From NCBI RefSeq assembly GCF_014084045.1, contig NZ_CP043732.1, positions 1,302,001 through 1,366,000 of the forward strand: a stretch of 64,000 bases of DNA. Direction: 5' to 3'. The DNA is from Microbacterium esteraromaticum (GTDB taxonomy: Bacteria > Actinomycetota > Actinomycetes > Actinomycetales > Microbacteriaceae). Positions 1 to 8,139 of the stretch are shown piece by piece. Below the pieces are notes generated by a model. That model worked only from the letters and a program-made list of their open reading frames with translations. It was not told the DNA's origin and ran no database searches. The translations under genes were made by a program, and so were the position numbers. Position 1 is the first letter of the stretch. Each line of letters opens with the position of its first letter.

Positions 1-54
1 CGCGGCCTCGCGGATGCGGGCTCTGGCGGTGAGATCATCGGATGCTGAACGCAT
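1..54 (-). CDS. TetR-family regulator, N-terminal fragment at window edge
   Basis: Only the first 18 codons are inside the window. Read on the minus strand from an ATG at 54, they give an N-terminus ending LTARARIREAA, the usual start of the first helix of TetR/AcrR DNA-binding domains (family knowledge). The gene is divergent from the methyltransferase at 115, and a palindrome that could be its operator lies between them. The ligand cannot be told from this fragment. Confidence 0.6.
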   Translation of the reverse strand, partial: MRSASDDLTARARIREAA

Positions 55-64
55 GTACAGCACA

Positions 65-80
65 CTAAACGTACGTTCAG
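65..80. promoter_or_regulatory. Candidate TetR operator palindrome
   Basis: CTAAACGTACGTTCAG is an imperfect palindrome with a perfect 10-bp core (AACGTACGTT, 68-77). It sits between the divergent TetR-like start at 54 and the methyltransferase at 115, the usual place for an autoregulatory TetR site. Binding is inferred. Confidence 0.5.
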
Positions 81-114
81 TCGCTGTCAAGGCGCGCGGC
101 GATAGTGTGAGCGG

Positions 115-1269
115 ATGGTGTTCGACTTCCGCGCCCTGCGGCGCTTTCCCGACGTCGAGGCACCGAATCTGCAGGCGTGGGACGCCACCGACGAGCTGCT
201 CGTGCAGAGGGCGCTCGCGGCCGAGGTCGCCGGTGATGAGATCGTCGTGATCGGCGATGAGTACGGAGCGATCGCGCTCGCCCTGACGGAAGCAGGGATG
301 CACGGCATCCGCGTGCACCAAGACCTCATCACCGGGCGGCGTGCGCTCGTCGCCAACGCGCGGACGCTCGACCTGCCGCTGCCCGCGGCCCACGAACTCG
401 ACAGCTCGCTGCTCGCCGGTGCGCGCCTCGTGCTGCTGCAGCTTCCCAAGGGGCTCGCCGAACTCGAGGAGATCGCCGACGCCGTCGCCCGGTGGGCGGC
501 GCCCGACGCCACGCTCATCGCCGGCGGGCGCGTGAAGCACATGACGCTCGCTCAGAACGAGGTGCTCGGGCGCTTCTTCGGCGAGGTGCAGCCGCAGCGC
601 GCCGAGCGCAAATCGAGGCTCGTCGTGGCATCCGCAGCCCGACCCGTGCCCGATCGGCCCCCTTTCCCGGTGAGCCGGCAGCACGACGGCTTCACCCTGA
701 GCGCATACGGCGCGGCGTTCGCCGGCGCGCGTCTCGACATCGGCACGCGCGTGCTCATCGACGTCATGGCGACCCGGTTCCTGAGCGAGGAGCGCAGCGA
801 CGAGACGAAGGGCGACCCGCCCTCGGGCGACGGGCTGCAGGTCGTCGACCTGGGCTGCGGCACCGGCGCGCTCGCCGTGGCGTTCGCGCAGCGGCATCCG
901 GATGCGGTGGTCACCGCCACCGACAGATCGGCCTCCGCGGCGCGCTCGGCCCAGGCGACCGTCGTCGCGAACGGGCTCGCAGGCCGGATCACCGTCACCC
1001 TCGACGACGCCGGCGCGGAGCTGCCCGACGGATCGGCCGACCTCGTGCTGCTCAACCCGCCGTTCCATCTCGGCGCGGCCGTGCACGAGGGCGCGGGGCA
1101 CCGGCTCATCCACGCCGCCGCGAGGCTGCTGAGACCGGGCGGGGAGGTGTGGACGGTGTTCAACTCGCACCTCGATCACCGGGGTGTGCTGAGCCGCGAT
1201 GTAGGGCCGACCGAGCAGGTCGCCCGCACCCCGAAATTCACCGTGACGCGCAGCATCCGCCGCGGCTGA
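115..1269 (+). CDS. RlmG/RsmC-type rRNA (guanine-N2) methyltransferase
   Basis: The 384-residue protein has the two-domain layout of RlmG/RsmC enzymes, which methylate N2 of a guanine in 23S or 16S rRNA using S-adenosylmethionine. The C-terminal Rossmann-like domain shows DLGCGTGALA (SAM binding, about residue 245) and LLNPPFHLG (the NPPF catalytic loop, about residue 310). The N-terminal half is the degenerate methyltransferase-like domain typical of the family. E. coli RlmG is 378 residues, so the length fits. There is no clear Shine-Dalgarno; TAGTGT lies exactly six bases before the ATG, so the mRNA may be leaderless. Which guanine is modified cannot be decided from sequence. Confidence 0.85.
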   Translation: MVFDFRALRRFPDVEAPNLQAWDATDELLVQRALAAEVAGDEIVVIGDEYGAIALALTEAGMHGIRVHQDLITGRRALVANARTLDLPLPAAHELDSSLLAGARLVLLQLPKGLAELEEIADAVARWAAPDATLIAGGRVKHMTLAQNEVLGRFFGEVQPQRAERKSRLVVASAARPVPDRPPFPVSRQHDGFTLSAYGAAFAGARLDIGTRVLIDVMATRFLSEERSDETKGDPPSGDGLQVVDLGCGTGALAVAFAQRHPDAVVTATDRSASAARSAQATVVANGLAGRITVTLDDAGAELPDGSADLVLLNPPFHLGAAVHEGAGHRLIHAAARLLRPGGEVWTVFNSHLDHRGVLSRDVGPTEQVARTPKFTVTRSIRRG

Positions 1270-1572
1270 CGATTCGCAGAACCCCCGGTGAGAGCGGGAT
1301 TCGCGAAAGCAGATTTGCCACCGGATCAGCCATTCGTTAGCGTGGACAGGTGGCCGGGAGGCCACCATGACCAGTCCGCGGTCTCGTCCTTCTTTCGACT
1401 CGAGCTGTACACGAAGAGGCGTGAGCGTACGGTCGATGTTCTATCGCGGGGATCCGAAATCCTCGTCTGTGCCGCCAGTGCAGCGTTGTCGAAACGGCCT
1501 TGAGAACGTCACCCGGGCGTAACCGAAGCGGCCCGCCGAGACCCGAAGAAGTCGGTGGGCAACGGGGGAAAC
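1270..1572. other. Gene-free gap upstream of the betaine transporter
   Basis: This stretch of about 300 bases holds no convincing gene. It contains a small hairpin, GGTGGCC / GGCCACC (1349-1355 and 1360-1366, GGGA loop). It should also carry the promoter of the downstream osmolyte-transport operon, but no clear -35/-10 pair could be assigned. Confidence 0.4.
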
Positions 1573-2907
1573 GTGTCCGAAACCGCTCTTGAAGCGCGCA
1601 ACATCTACAAGGTCTTCGGCCGGAATCCGCAGCAGGCCGTCAAGCGTCTGAAAGCCGGTGAGACCCGCACCGAGGTGCAGGACGTCGGCACCGCCGCCGT
1701 GATCGACGCGAGCTTCACCGTCAACCGCGGTGAGATCTTCGTCATCATGGGCCTGTCCGGATCCGGCAAGTCGACCATCATCCGCATGCTCAACGGCCTG
1801 CACGACGCGACCGCGGGAAGCATCACGATCGGCGGCGACGCGATCACGGGCATTCCGGCGTCGCGGCTGCGCGACATCCGTCGCGACCGCGTGTCGATGG
1901 TGTTCCAGCACTTCGCACTGCTGCCGCACCGCACGGTCGCCGCCAACGTCGCGTACCCGCTCGAGCTGAAGGGAGTCGGCAGGACGGAGCGACTGCGCAA
2001 GGCCGACGAGATCCTGGCCCTCGTGGGCCTGGAGGGCTGGGGCGACAAGCTGCCCAGCGAGCTCTCCGGCGGCATGCAGCAGCGCGTCGGCATCGCCAGG
2101 GCGCTCGCTGCAGACACCGACATCCTGCTCATGGACGAGGCATTCAGCGCCCTCGACCCGCTGATCCGCCGTGAGATGCAGGAGCAGCTGGTCGAGCTGC
2201 AGGCCAAGCTGCAGAAGACCATCGTGTTCATCACGCACGACCTGAACGAGGCGATGTTCCTCGGCGACCGCATCGCCGTGATGCGCGACGGCCGCATCGT
2301 GCAGATCGGCACGCCCGAAGACATCCTCACCGACCCCGCCAACGACTATGTCGAGCAGTTCGTGCAGGACGTCGACCGCGCCCGCGTGCTCACGGCCTCG
2401 AACGTCATGGAGCGCCCGCGACCCGTCGTCGCCGAGTCGGCCGGCCCCCGCACGGCGCTTCGCCAGATGCGGGATGCCTACATGTCGGCGACCTACGTCG
2501 TCGGCCGCGACCGCAAGCTCGTCGGCATCGTCACCGACCGCGACGCCGTCAAGCTGGTCCGCAAGGGCGAGTCGTCTCTGGCATCCATCCTCAAGCCCGT
2601 GCCGCAGGTGGTCGACGAGAACGAGGTGCTGATGAACCTGTTCATCCCGTCGGTCGAGTCGCCCCTGCCGCTCGCGGTGACGGATGCCGAGGGGCGCCTC
2701 ACCGGTGTGATCCCGCGCGTCACCCTGCTCGCAGCCCTCGGCCCAGGGCCCGGCGCGACCGGCGAGCTGACCCTGCCGCTGAACCCCATGCCGCAGGCCG
2801 TGATCGATGAGGTGCTCGCCGAGGCGAGTGCCGTCACCGAGGCGGCCGCGGAGGACTCGACCACCGCCGGCACAGCCGGTGCCGCCGACACCGAGGAGGT
2901 GCGCTGA
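1573..2907 (+). CDS. proV: Glycine betaine/proline ABC transporter ATP-binding protein
   Basis: ATPase of an osmoprotectant importer (ProV/OpuAA family). Visible motifs are Walker A GLSGSGKST, signature LSGGMQQRVGIARAL, Walker B ILLMDEAFSALDP and a switch His in FITHDL. The C-terminal third (about residues 285-400) is a CBS-domain pair, which in OpuA senses ionic strength. The start is placed at GTG 1573 because GGGGGAA lies seven bases upstream; an in-frame GTG at 1555 has no ribosome-binding site. It ends in a one-base overlap with the permease gene (TGATG), so the two are translationally coupled. The Ala/Thr/Glu-rich tail after the CBS domains is lineage-specific. Confidence 0.93.
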   Translation: MSETALEARNIYKVFGRNPQQAVKRLKAGETRTEVQDVGTAAVIDASFTVNRGEIFVIMGLSGSGKSTIIRMLNGLHDATAGSITIGGDAITGIPASRLRDIRRDRVSMVFQHFALLPHRTVAANVAYPLELKGVGRTERLRKADEILALVGLEGWGDKLPSELSGGMQQRVGIARALAADTDILLMDEAFSALDPLIRREMQEQLVELQAKLQKTIVFITHDLNEAMFLGDRIAVMRDGRIVQIGTPEDILTDPANDYVEQFVQDVDRARVLTASNVMERPRPVVAESAGPRTALRQMRDAYMSATYVVGRDRKLVGIVTDRDAVKLVRKGESSLASILKPVPQVVDENEVLMNLFIPSVESPLPLAVTDAEGRLTGVIPRVTLLAALGPGPGATGELTLPLNPMPQAVIDEVLAEASAVTEAAAEDSTTAGTAGAADTEEVR

Positions 2908-3833
2908 TGGACTTCCGCATCCCGATCGGAACCTGGGTCGCCGCCTTCGTCGACTGGGTCAAGGACAACCTCGACGGACTGCTCGACGGCGTCGCCTTCG
3001 TCTTCGGCTGGCTGGTCAACGGCCTCACCATGGGACTGCTGTCGGTGCACTTCGCCGCGATCATCGCGATCGCAGCCCTCATCGCGTGGCTGGTGCGCTC
3101 GTGGCAGCTCGCGATCGGCACGGCCGTCTCGCTGCTGCTCATCGTCGGCATGGATCTCTGGGTGCCTGCCATGCAGACCATGTCTCTCGTGCTCGTCGCG
3201 ACCGTCGTCGCCGTGCTGATCGCGGTGCCGCTGGGCATCTGGTCGGCGCGCAACGCGACCGTTCGCACCCTGCTCAAGCCCGTGCTCGACTTCATGCAGA
3301 CGATGCCGGCGTTCGTCTACCTGATCCCCGCCATCGTGTTCTTCGGCATCGGCGTGGTGCCCGGCATGGTCGCGACCATCATCTTCGCGCTGCCTCCCGG
3401 CGTCCGGCTCACCGAGCTCGGCATCCGCGGCGTCGACAGCGAGACGGTCGAAGCGGGTCACGCGTTCGGCGCGAAGCCGGGGCAGATCCTGCGCGGCATC
3501 CAGCTGCCGCTCGCGATGCCGACCATCATGGCCGGCATCAACCAGGTGATCATGCTCGCCCTGTCGATGGCGGTCATCGCCGGCATGGCGGGCGCCGACG
3601 GCCTCGGAAAGATGGTCGTCGAGGCGATCTCGACCATCAACATCGCCAAGGGCGTCGAGGCCGGGCTCGGGGTCGTGCTGATCGCGGTCTTCCTCGACCG
3701 CGTCACCGCAGCACTCGGAACCCCGGCCGAGAACCATGCGTCGCTGCTCGGCATCATGGCTCGTCGCCGCGACGCGCAGCGCCGAGCCGCGGCATCCGTC
3801 CCGGCTCCGGATGCCGCACTGCAGCCCGCCTGA
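2907..3833 (+). CDS. proW: Glycine betaine/proline ABC transporter permease
   Basis: Integral membrane subunit of the ProVWX importer, 308 residues. It has several hydrophobic helices and a binding-protein-dependent permease EAA-like loop (VEAGHAFGAKPGQILRGIQL region, about residues 190-210) that contacts ProV. The N-terminal segment before the first strong helices resembles the ProW extension. It overlaps proV by one base and is followed 54 bases later by the binding protein. The last 30 residues are a soluble Ala/Arg-rich tail. Confidence 0.92.
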   Translation: MDFRIPIGTWVAAFVDWVKDNLDGLLDGVAFVFGWLVNGLTMGLLSVHFAAIIAIAALIAWLVRSWQLAIGTAVSLLLIVGMDLWVPAMQTMSLVLVATVVAVLIAVPLGIWSARNATVRTLLKPVLDFMQTMPAFVYLIPAIVFFGIGVVPGMVATIIFALPPGVRLTELGIRGVDSETVEAGHAFGAKPGQILRGIQLPLAMPTIMAGINQVIMLALSMAVIAGMAGADGLGKMVVEAISTINIAKGVEAGLGVVLIAVFLDRVTAALGTPAENHASLLGIMARRRDAQRRAAASVPAPDAALQPA

Positions 3834-3887
3834 GACCCGCATCCCGCAACACCCGCAATCACCTATACGCAACAGAGAGAGAACATC

Positions 3888-4796
3888 GTGAAGAAGAAGA
3901 TCACAGCACTCCTGGCCATCGGGGCCATCGGCTCGCTCGCACTCACCGGCTGCGCTCCCGGCGGCGCCGGAGGCACCGGCGGCACCGGCGGCGGCGACGC
4001 CGAGGGCTCCACGGGCGACAAGGGAACCATCACGCTCGGCTTCCTGCCGTCGTGGACCGACGGTCTCAGCACCGCGTACCTGCTCGAGAACAAGCTCGAG
4101 GAGCTCGGCTACGACGTCGAGATGAAGACCCTCACCGACGCCGGCCCGCTGTACACCGGTCTCGCGCAGGGCGACGTCGACATCTACCCGTCGGCCTGGC
4201 CCGAGCTCACCCACGCCGAGTACATGGACGAGTACGGCGACGACATCGAAGACCTCGGCACGTACTACGAGAACGCGAAGCTGACCATCGCGGTGCCCGA
4301 GTACTCGTCGCTCACCTCGATCGACGACCTCAAGGGCAAGGGCGCCGACTACGACGGCAAGATCATCGGCATCGAGCCGGGCGCGGGTCTCACCAAGCAG
4401 ACCACCAAGATGCTCGGCGAGACAGGTCTGAACAGCGAGTACGAGCTGATCACCTCGTCGACGGCCGCCATGCTCACCGAGCTGAAGAAGGCGACCGATG
4501 CGCAGGAGGACATCGTCGTCACGCTGTGGCGTCCGTTCTGGGCCAACGACGCGTTCCCCGTGAAGGACCTGGAAGACCCGAACGGCCTGATGGGCGAGTC
4601 GGAGGGCCTGCACTTCCTTGGCACCAAGGGCTTCGCCGAGGAGTTCCCCGAGGCGGCCGAGCTCATCGAGAGCATCCAGCTGGACGACGAGCAGTACGGT
4701 GCGCTCGAAGACCTCGTCGTCAACGAGTACGGCGAGGGCAAGGAGCGCGAGGCCGTGAAGGCGTGGCTGAAGGAGTACCCCGACGTGATCAAGTGA
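3888..4796 (+). CDS. proX: Glycine betaine/proline-binding lipoprotein
   Basis: Extracellular substrate-binding subunit (OpuAC/ProX family), 302 residues. It has a type II signal peptide with lipobox LTGC near residue 22, followed by a Gly-rich linker that tethers it to the membrane. The mature domain starts GTITLGFLPSWTDG. Aromatic-rich segments (WPELTHAEYMDEY, LWRPFWAND) fit the cage of Trp/Tyr residues that binds quaternary ammonium groups in this family. The GTG start has an AGAGAGA purine-rich leader. It closes the proVWX operon and is followed by a strong hairpin. Confidence 0.92.
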   Translation: MKKKITALLAIGAIGSLALTGCAPGGAGGTGGTGGGDAEGSTGDKGTITLGFLPSWTDGLSTAYLLENKLEELGYDVEMKTLTDAGPLYTGLAQGDVDIYPSAWPELTHAEYMDEYGDDIEDLGTYYENAKLTIAVPEYSSLTSIDDLKGKGADYDGKIIGIEPGAGLTKQTTKMLGETGLNSEYELITSSTAAMLTELKKATDAQEDIVVTLWRPFWANDAFPVKDLEDPNGLMGESEGLHFLGTKGFAEEFPEAAELIESIQLDDEQYGALEDLVVNEYGEGKEREAVKAWLKEYPDVIK

Positions 4797-4836
4797 TCTG
4801 ATCGCGTTCTCCGCTGCACCACCTGCGGCGGACTTC

Positions 4837-4883
4837 GCACGGATGGGAGGAGCTTTCCCCGCGAAAGCTCCTCCCATCCGTGC
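4837..4883. terminator. Perfect 21-bp stem-loop, probable terminator of proVWX
   Basis: Arms 4837-4857 and 4863-4883 are perfect reverse complements around a five-base loop, followed by TTTCTCC. The stem contains GGGAGGAG/CTCCTCCC, a core also found in the palindromes at 7808 and 10117. Its place between convergent genes suggests a bidirectional terminator. Confidence 0.8.
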
Positions 4884-5000
4884 TTTCTCCTCCGGACGAG
4901 GGCTGGACCGAGAGCGCCGTCTGAGTGCGCGACCGCAGACATGTGCTCGTGCGCCCGCTGGGCCTGCGCGATTCCTCACCCCTGCAGGGGTGAGGCGCGG

Positions 5001-5911
5001 TCAGAACGTGACGGGACGCCTTCCCGCGAGGGATGCATAGGCGGCATCCACCAGGGCGACCGCGGCCAGCCCGTCTTCGGCCGTCACGCGCGCGTCGCGG
5101 CCGGTGCGGATCGCGTCGGCGAAGTCGGCAAGCTGCGCACGGTACGGCTCTGGCCCGATCGGGTCGACGTCGGTGTCGTGACGCAGGATGCCATCGGAAC
5201 CGGCGACCTCGACCGTCGACCGGAACGGCGTGCCCGGCTCGAGCCAGTCGGCGCGCAGGTGGCTGATCGCACCGTTCGCGTGCGTGAGCGCGACGTGCGC
5301 CGAGACCGGCGGCGACACCCGGCCGCCGACCGCGGGGGATCCTGCGTGGCCGACACCTCGACGACGGATCCCGCCAGCCACAGCGCCTGGTCGATGTCGT
5401 GGATCATCAGGTCGCGGATGACCCCGCCGCCGGCATCCTCGGCATAGAACCACGCCGAGTCGGGAGCGGCGACCGTGCGGCGGAAGGTCAGCTCGGTGAG
5501 CCTGCCGACCGTGCCGATGCGCGCGTGCAGGTCGCGATAGCCCTCGAAGTACCGCACGACGTGCGCGGGGAAGAGCCTGACTCCGGCCTCATCCGCGGCG
5601 TCGATGAGCGATCGCGCATCGGCGGTGCTCACTGCGAGCGGCTTCTCGCACACGACGTGCCGACCGCGGGCGAAGGCCGCGCGGGCGATGCCGAGGTGCG
5701 TCGAGGTGGGGCTGATGATGTCGACGACGTCGACCGCACCGATCAGCTCGTCGAGACCCCCGACGATCCGGATGCCGTAGCGGTCGGCCAGCGCCTCGGC
5801 ATCCGTACGGCGCAGGATGCTCACCTGAGCGCCCAGCGCGAGCCAGCCCTCGATGTGCGGCGGCGCGATGCCACCCGCTCCGACGATGCCGACCCGCAGC
5901 GTGTTCTCCAT
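5001..5911 (-). pseudogene. Gfo/Idh/MocA-family oxidoreductase, frameshifted
   Basis: Read on the minus strand from ATG 5911, the protein begins MENTLRVGIVGAGGIAPPH (Rossmann GxGxxA-like motif) and contains CEKPLAVS, the conserved EKP motif of NAD(P)-dependent sugar/inositol dehydrogenases. Near 5335-5345 the frame breaks. Coding similarity continues in the neighbouring frame (VSPPVSAHVALTHANGAISH...) to the stop at 5001. The break coincides with a run of five G on the plus strand, so it is either a true frameshift or a sequencing indel. If repaired, the product would be about 303 residues, a little shorter than most relatives. The substrate is unknown. The convergent neighbour is proX. Confidence 0.8.
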
Positions 5912-5941
5912 GCGCCCGAGCCTACGACCCTCACCCGCCGG

Positions 5942-6041
5942 CGACACCCCCAGGTATCGCCGACACCCCCAGGTATCGCCGACACCCCCAGGTATGGCCG
6001 TCCCCACCTGGGGGTGTCGGCGAGAACCAGGGGTGTCGGCG
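5942..6041. repeat. Three 19-bp direct repeats plus two inverted copies
   Basis: A 19-base unit (CGACACCCCCAGGTATCGC) occurs three times head to tail (5942-5960, 5961-5979, 5980-5998; the last ends GGC). It is followed by two inverted partial copies (about 6006-6020 and 6026-6041, cores CCTGGGGGTGTCGG and CAGGGGTGTCGGCG). The RNA could form alternative hairpins. It occupies the gap between the frameshifted oxidoreductase and the SMP-30 gene, so it may act as terminator or promoter spacer, or be a dispersed repeat. Confidence 0.8.
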
Positions 6042-6059
6042 AAGACGAGGAACGGGCGG

Positions 6060-6908
6060 TCAGCCCGCGAAGGGGAGGGGCGGGAGGCCCCGGATGCCGA
6101 GGTCGGCCGCGAACAGCGATCCGGCGTCGGTGCCGTGGTCGGGGTCGAGGCCCTGTGCCGACGTCGTGATGAACAGCGTGCTCAGACCCGGCCCGCCGAA
6201 CGTGCAGGCGCTCACCTGCGGCACCGGCAGCCGGATGCTCTCGATCAGACCCCCCGATCCGTCGTAGCCGTGCACGGCGGATCCGCCCCACAGCGCCACC
6301 CACACGCTGCCGTCGGCCGCGACGCACAGTCCGTCTGGTGCGCCGACCTCGGAGGGGACCGAGACGAACGGCCGTCGGTTCACGAGGTCGCCATCCGAGA
6401 CGTCGAACACGTCGATCCGGCCGGTCGCCGTGTCGGCGTAGTACGCGTGAGAGCCCTCGGACGTGAACGCGATGCCGTTCGAGATGGTCACCGACGGCAG
6501 CACGGTGCTGATCGAGAGGTCTGCGGCGATTCGCTGCAGCGACCCGCCGCCCGGCCTCTCGTCGTACGCCATGGAGCCCGCGAGCAGTCGTCCGTCGGGG
6601 TCGCAGCATCCGTCGTTCATCCGCACTCCGGGGTCGTCGCCCAGTCGTGCGACCGCGCGGGGCTCTCCGTCGGCCTCGTCGGCGAGATACAGGGTGCGGG
6701 CGCCGGCGGCCACGCAGCCGCCCGAGCGCCGCGGGCGCACGAAGGCGACGAACTCGTCGTCGACGTGCTGGCGGGTCACGCCGTCGTCGCGCAGCGTGAG
6801 CAGGTCGCCGGCGGCGGCATCCACCCACCGGAGCCCACTCCACGCAGCCGCCCAGACCGGACCCTCGGCGTGTCCTGCGATCGGGCCGGTGACGTTCTCG
6901 ACCTTCAT
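6060..6908 (-). CDS. SMP-30/gluconolactonase-family protein
   Basis: The 282-residue protein is a six-bladed beta-propeller of the SMP-30/regucalcin/LRE family, metal-dependent lactonases or related esterases. Visible blocks are EGPVW (metal-binding Glu, about residue 15), RMNDG, ISNGI (metal-binding Asn), GAPDGLCVAADGSVWVA (metal-binding Asp) and VSACTFGG. Together these define the active site at the top of the propeller. The start codon overlaps the stop of the upstream gene (ATGA), so the two form an operon. A role in sugar-lactone hydrolysis is likely from the family, but the substrate is not shown. Confidence 0.85.
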   Translation of the reverse strand: MKVENVTGPIAGHAEGPVWAAAWSGLRWVDAAAGDLLTLRDDGVTRQHVDDEFVAFVRPRRSGGCVAAGARTLYLADEADGEPRAVARLGDDPGVRMNDGCCDPDGRLLAGSMAYDERPGGGSLQRIAADLSISTVLPSVTISNGIAFTSEGSHAYYADTATGRIDVFDVSDGDLVNRRPFVSVPSEVGAPDGLCVAADGSVWVALWGGSAVHGYDGSGGLIESIRLPVPQVSACTFGGPGLSTLFITTSAQGLDPDHGTDAGSLFAADLGIRGLPPLPFAG

Positions 6909-7756
6909 GTCCGCGGCTCGTCCCGATGCAGCGGCATCGGCTCCGGCCGGGGCTCGGCGACGGGCGCCGCAGAGCCGGATGCCGTGCTCGCGCGGGGCGC
7001 GGCGGAGCCGGAGCCCTGCGCCGGGCCGAGCTGTCCAGCGACCTTCTGCTCGAGCACGTCGACAGCCTCGTCGGAGAGCAGGATCAGGCCGTCGAGCTCC
7101 TCGCGCACCCGCTTGTAGGCCAGGTTGCGCTCGGCCTGTGTGGCGGCGTCGTCGAGGGCGACGGTGAGCAGGTGCCGGGCGCGGTCGAGGCGCTTGCGCT
7201 CGACCTCGCTGAAGTTCGCGTCGCGCAGGCGGCGGGCGTCACGCTCGGCGACGTCGAATGCGACGGCGTAGCTGCCGACCGCGTCGAGGTACTCGGCGAT
7301 CTCGGATTCGCTGAGCTGGGCATCCGCCGACGCCGGCCGCAGGGTGTCGGCCGTCTTCTTCGCACGCAGGAAGGCGGCGGTCAGCGGCTGACGGCCGTCG
7401 CTCATGGCGGGGAAGGCGATGAGTTTGGCCACATCGAGCTCGTAGTCGAGCCAGCGGGCCGTGATCTCGTCGTGCTCGGCAAAGAGCTTCTCGAGCAGCT
7501 CGCGGGTCGCGTTGCGCTCGTCGGCCGCGGCCTGGCGTGCATTCTGCCTCGCCTGCAGGGGTGTGCCGCCGCGCGCGGCGAGCTGCGCGGCTTTGATCTC
7601 GCCCTTCAGGCGCAGGGTCTCGAGGCGTCGCTCGTGGCGGCGCTTCGAGGCGCGCTCCCACGACTTGCCGATGCCGCCGGCGACGCCCATCAGGGGGAAG
7701 GCGAGCCACCAGAAGCTGCCGACGAACTCCCCGACGCCGTTCCAGAACTGGTCCAT
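6905..7756 (-). CDS. Membrane-anchored coiled-coil protein of unknown function
   Basis: Not recognised as a named family. The 283-residue product has one N-terminal hydrophobic segment (about residues 13-30). A long Arg/Ala/Glu-rich helical stretch follows (about 35-110), then a mixed helical domain with DGLILLSDEAVDVLEQKVAGQL, and a Pro/Ala/Ser-rich tail of about 40 residues. It is translationally coupled to the SMP-30 gene (ATGA). The layout resembles actinobacterial proteins that hold a cytoplasmic helical domain at the membrane. Nothing in the sequence suggests an enzyme. Confidence 0.6.
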   Translation of the reverse strand: MDQFWNGVGEFVGSFWWLAFPLMGVAGGIGKSWERASKRRHERRLETLRLKGEIKAAQLAARGGTPLQARQNARQAAADERNATRELLEKLFAEHDEITARWLDYELDVAKLIAFPAMSDGRQPLTAAFLRAKKTADTLRPASADAQLSESEIAEYLDAVGSYAVAFDVAERDARRLRDANFSEVERKRLDRARHLLTVALDDAATQAERNLAYKRVREELDGLILLSDEAVDVLEQKVAGQLGPAQGSGSAAPRASTASGSAAPVAEPRPEPMPLHRDEPRT

Positions 7757-7807
7757 GATGCGATCAGCCTAGTTCGGTGGCGGGCCCGGCCGAAGGCGAA
7801 GCCCGCT

Positions 7808-7884
7808 GGGGAGGAGTTCTCATGTTCAGACGGACGCCCTGCGCTGAATGCTTCCTCCTGTTGGGGAGTTCTCCTCCCCAACAG
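7808..7884. repeat. GGGGAGGAGTTCT...AGTTCTCCTCCCC palindromic element
   Basis: Outer arms GGGGAGGAG (7808-7816) and CTCCTCCCC (7871-7879) pair across about 54 bases. A local hairpin, CTGTTGGGGAG / CTCCCCAACAG (7858-7868, 7874-7884), competes with the outer pairing. A near copy of the pattern lies at 10117-10185. The two elements flank the CstR operon. Confidence 0.65.
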
Positions 7885-7920
7885 GCGCCGAGGCGAGCGT
7901 GGCCGGCTCAGGCTGCACAC

Positions 7921-7940
7921 AGATACCCCCGGGGGTATCT
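7921..7940. promoter_or_regulatory. CsoR/CstR-type operator
   Basis: AGATACCCCCGGGGGTATCT is a perfect 20-bp palindrome. The form TACCCCC-GGGGGTA matches the GC-centred operators of the CsoR/CstR/RcnR repressor family (established knowledge). A TANNNT -10-like box (TAAGCT, 7943-7948) lies just downstream, so a bound repressor would cover the promoter. The operon ends in a CstR-like repressor gene, which points to autoregulation. Confidence 0.85.
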
Positions 7941-7976
7941 CCTAAGCTGGTCCCGCACCCGAACGAGGAGACCACC

Positions 7977-8135
7977 ATGTGCCGAGCAGTGACGTGCCGC
8001 CAGTGCGGCAAGACGACCTGGGCGGGCTGCGGCCAGCATGTCGACAGCGTGATGGCGGGCATCCCGTCAGGCGAGAGGTGCCGCGGGCACGAGAGGCGGT
8101 CCGGTTTCTTCGCCCGGCTGCTCGGAAAGGGCTGA
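7977..8135 (+). CDS. Small Cys/His-rich protein, first gene of the sulfur operon
   Basis: A 52-residue protein starting at ATG 7977 with GAGGAG seven bases upstream. Cysteines and histidines (CRAVTCRQCGKTTWAGCGQHV and the later ERCRGHE) suggest a small zinc-binding fold. Small proteins of this type are, from general recall, common in actinobacteria, but I know of no assigned function. It is the first gene after the CstR operator, five bases before the CoA-disulfide reductase. It may bind metal or be a thiol target or carrier for sulfane sulfur; that is speculation. Confidence 0.75.
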   Translation: MCRAVTCRQCGKTTWAGCGQHVDSVMAGIPSGERCRGHERRSGFFARLLGKG

Positions 8136-8139
8136 CCAC

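Noticed and set aside
2493..4979. 828-residue minus-strand ORF opposite proVWX
   Set aside because: Shadow of the high-GC coding frames. Low-complexity Arg/Asp/His content, no family motifs, and strong genes on the other strand.
5942..6041. CRISPR or attachment site
   Set aside because: Units abut directly without spacers; no integrase or tRNA nearby.
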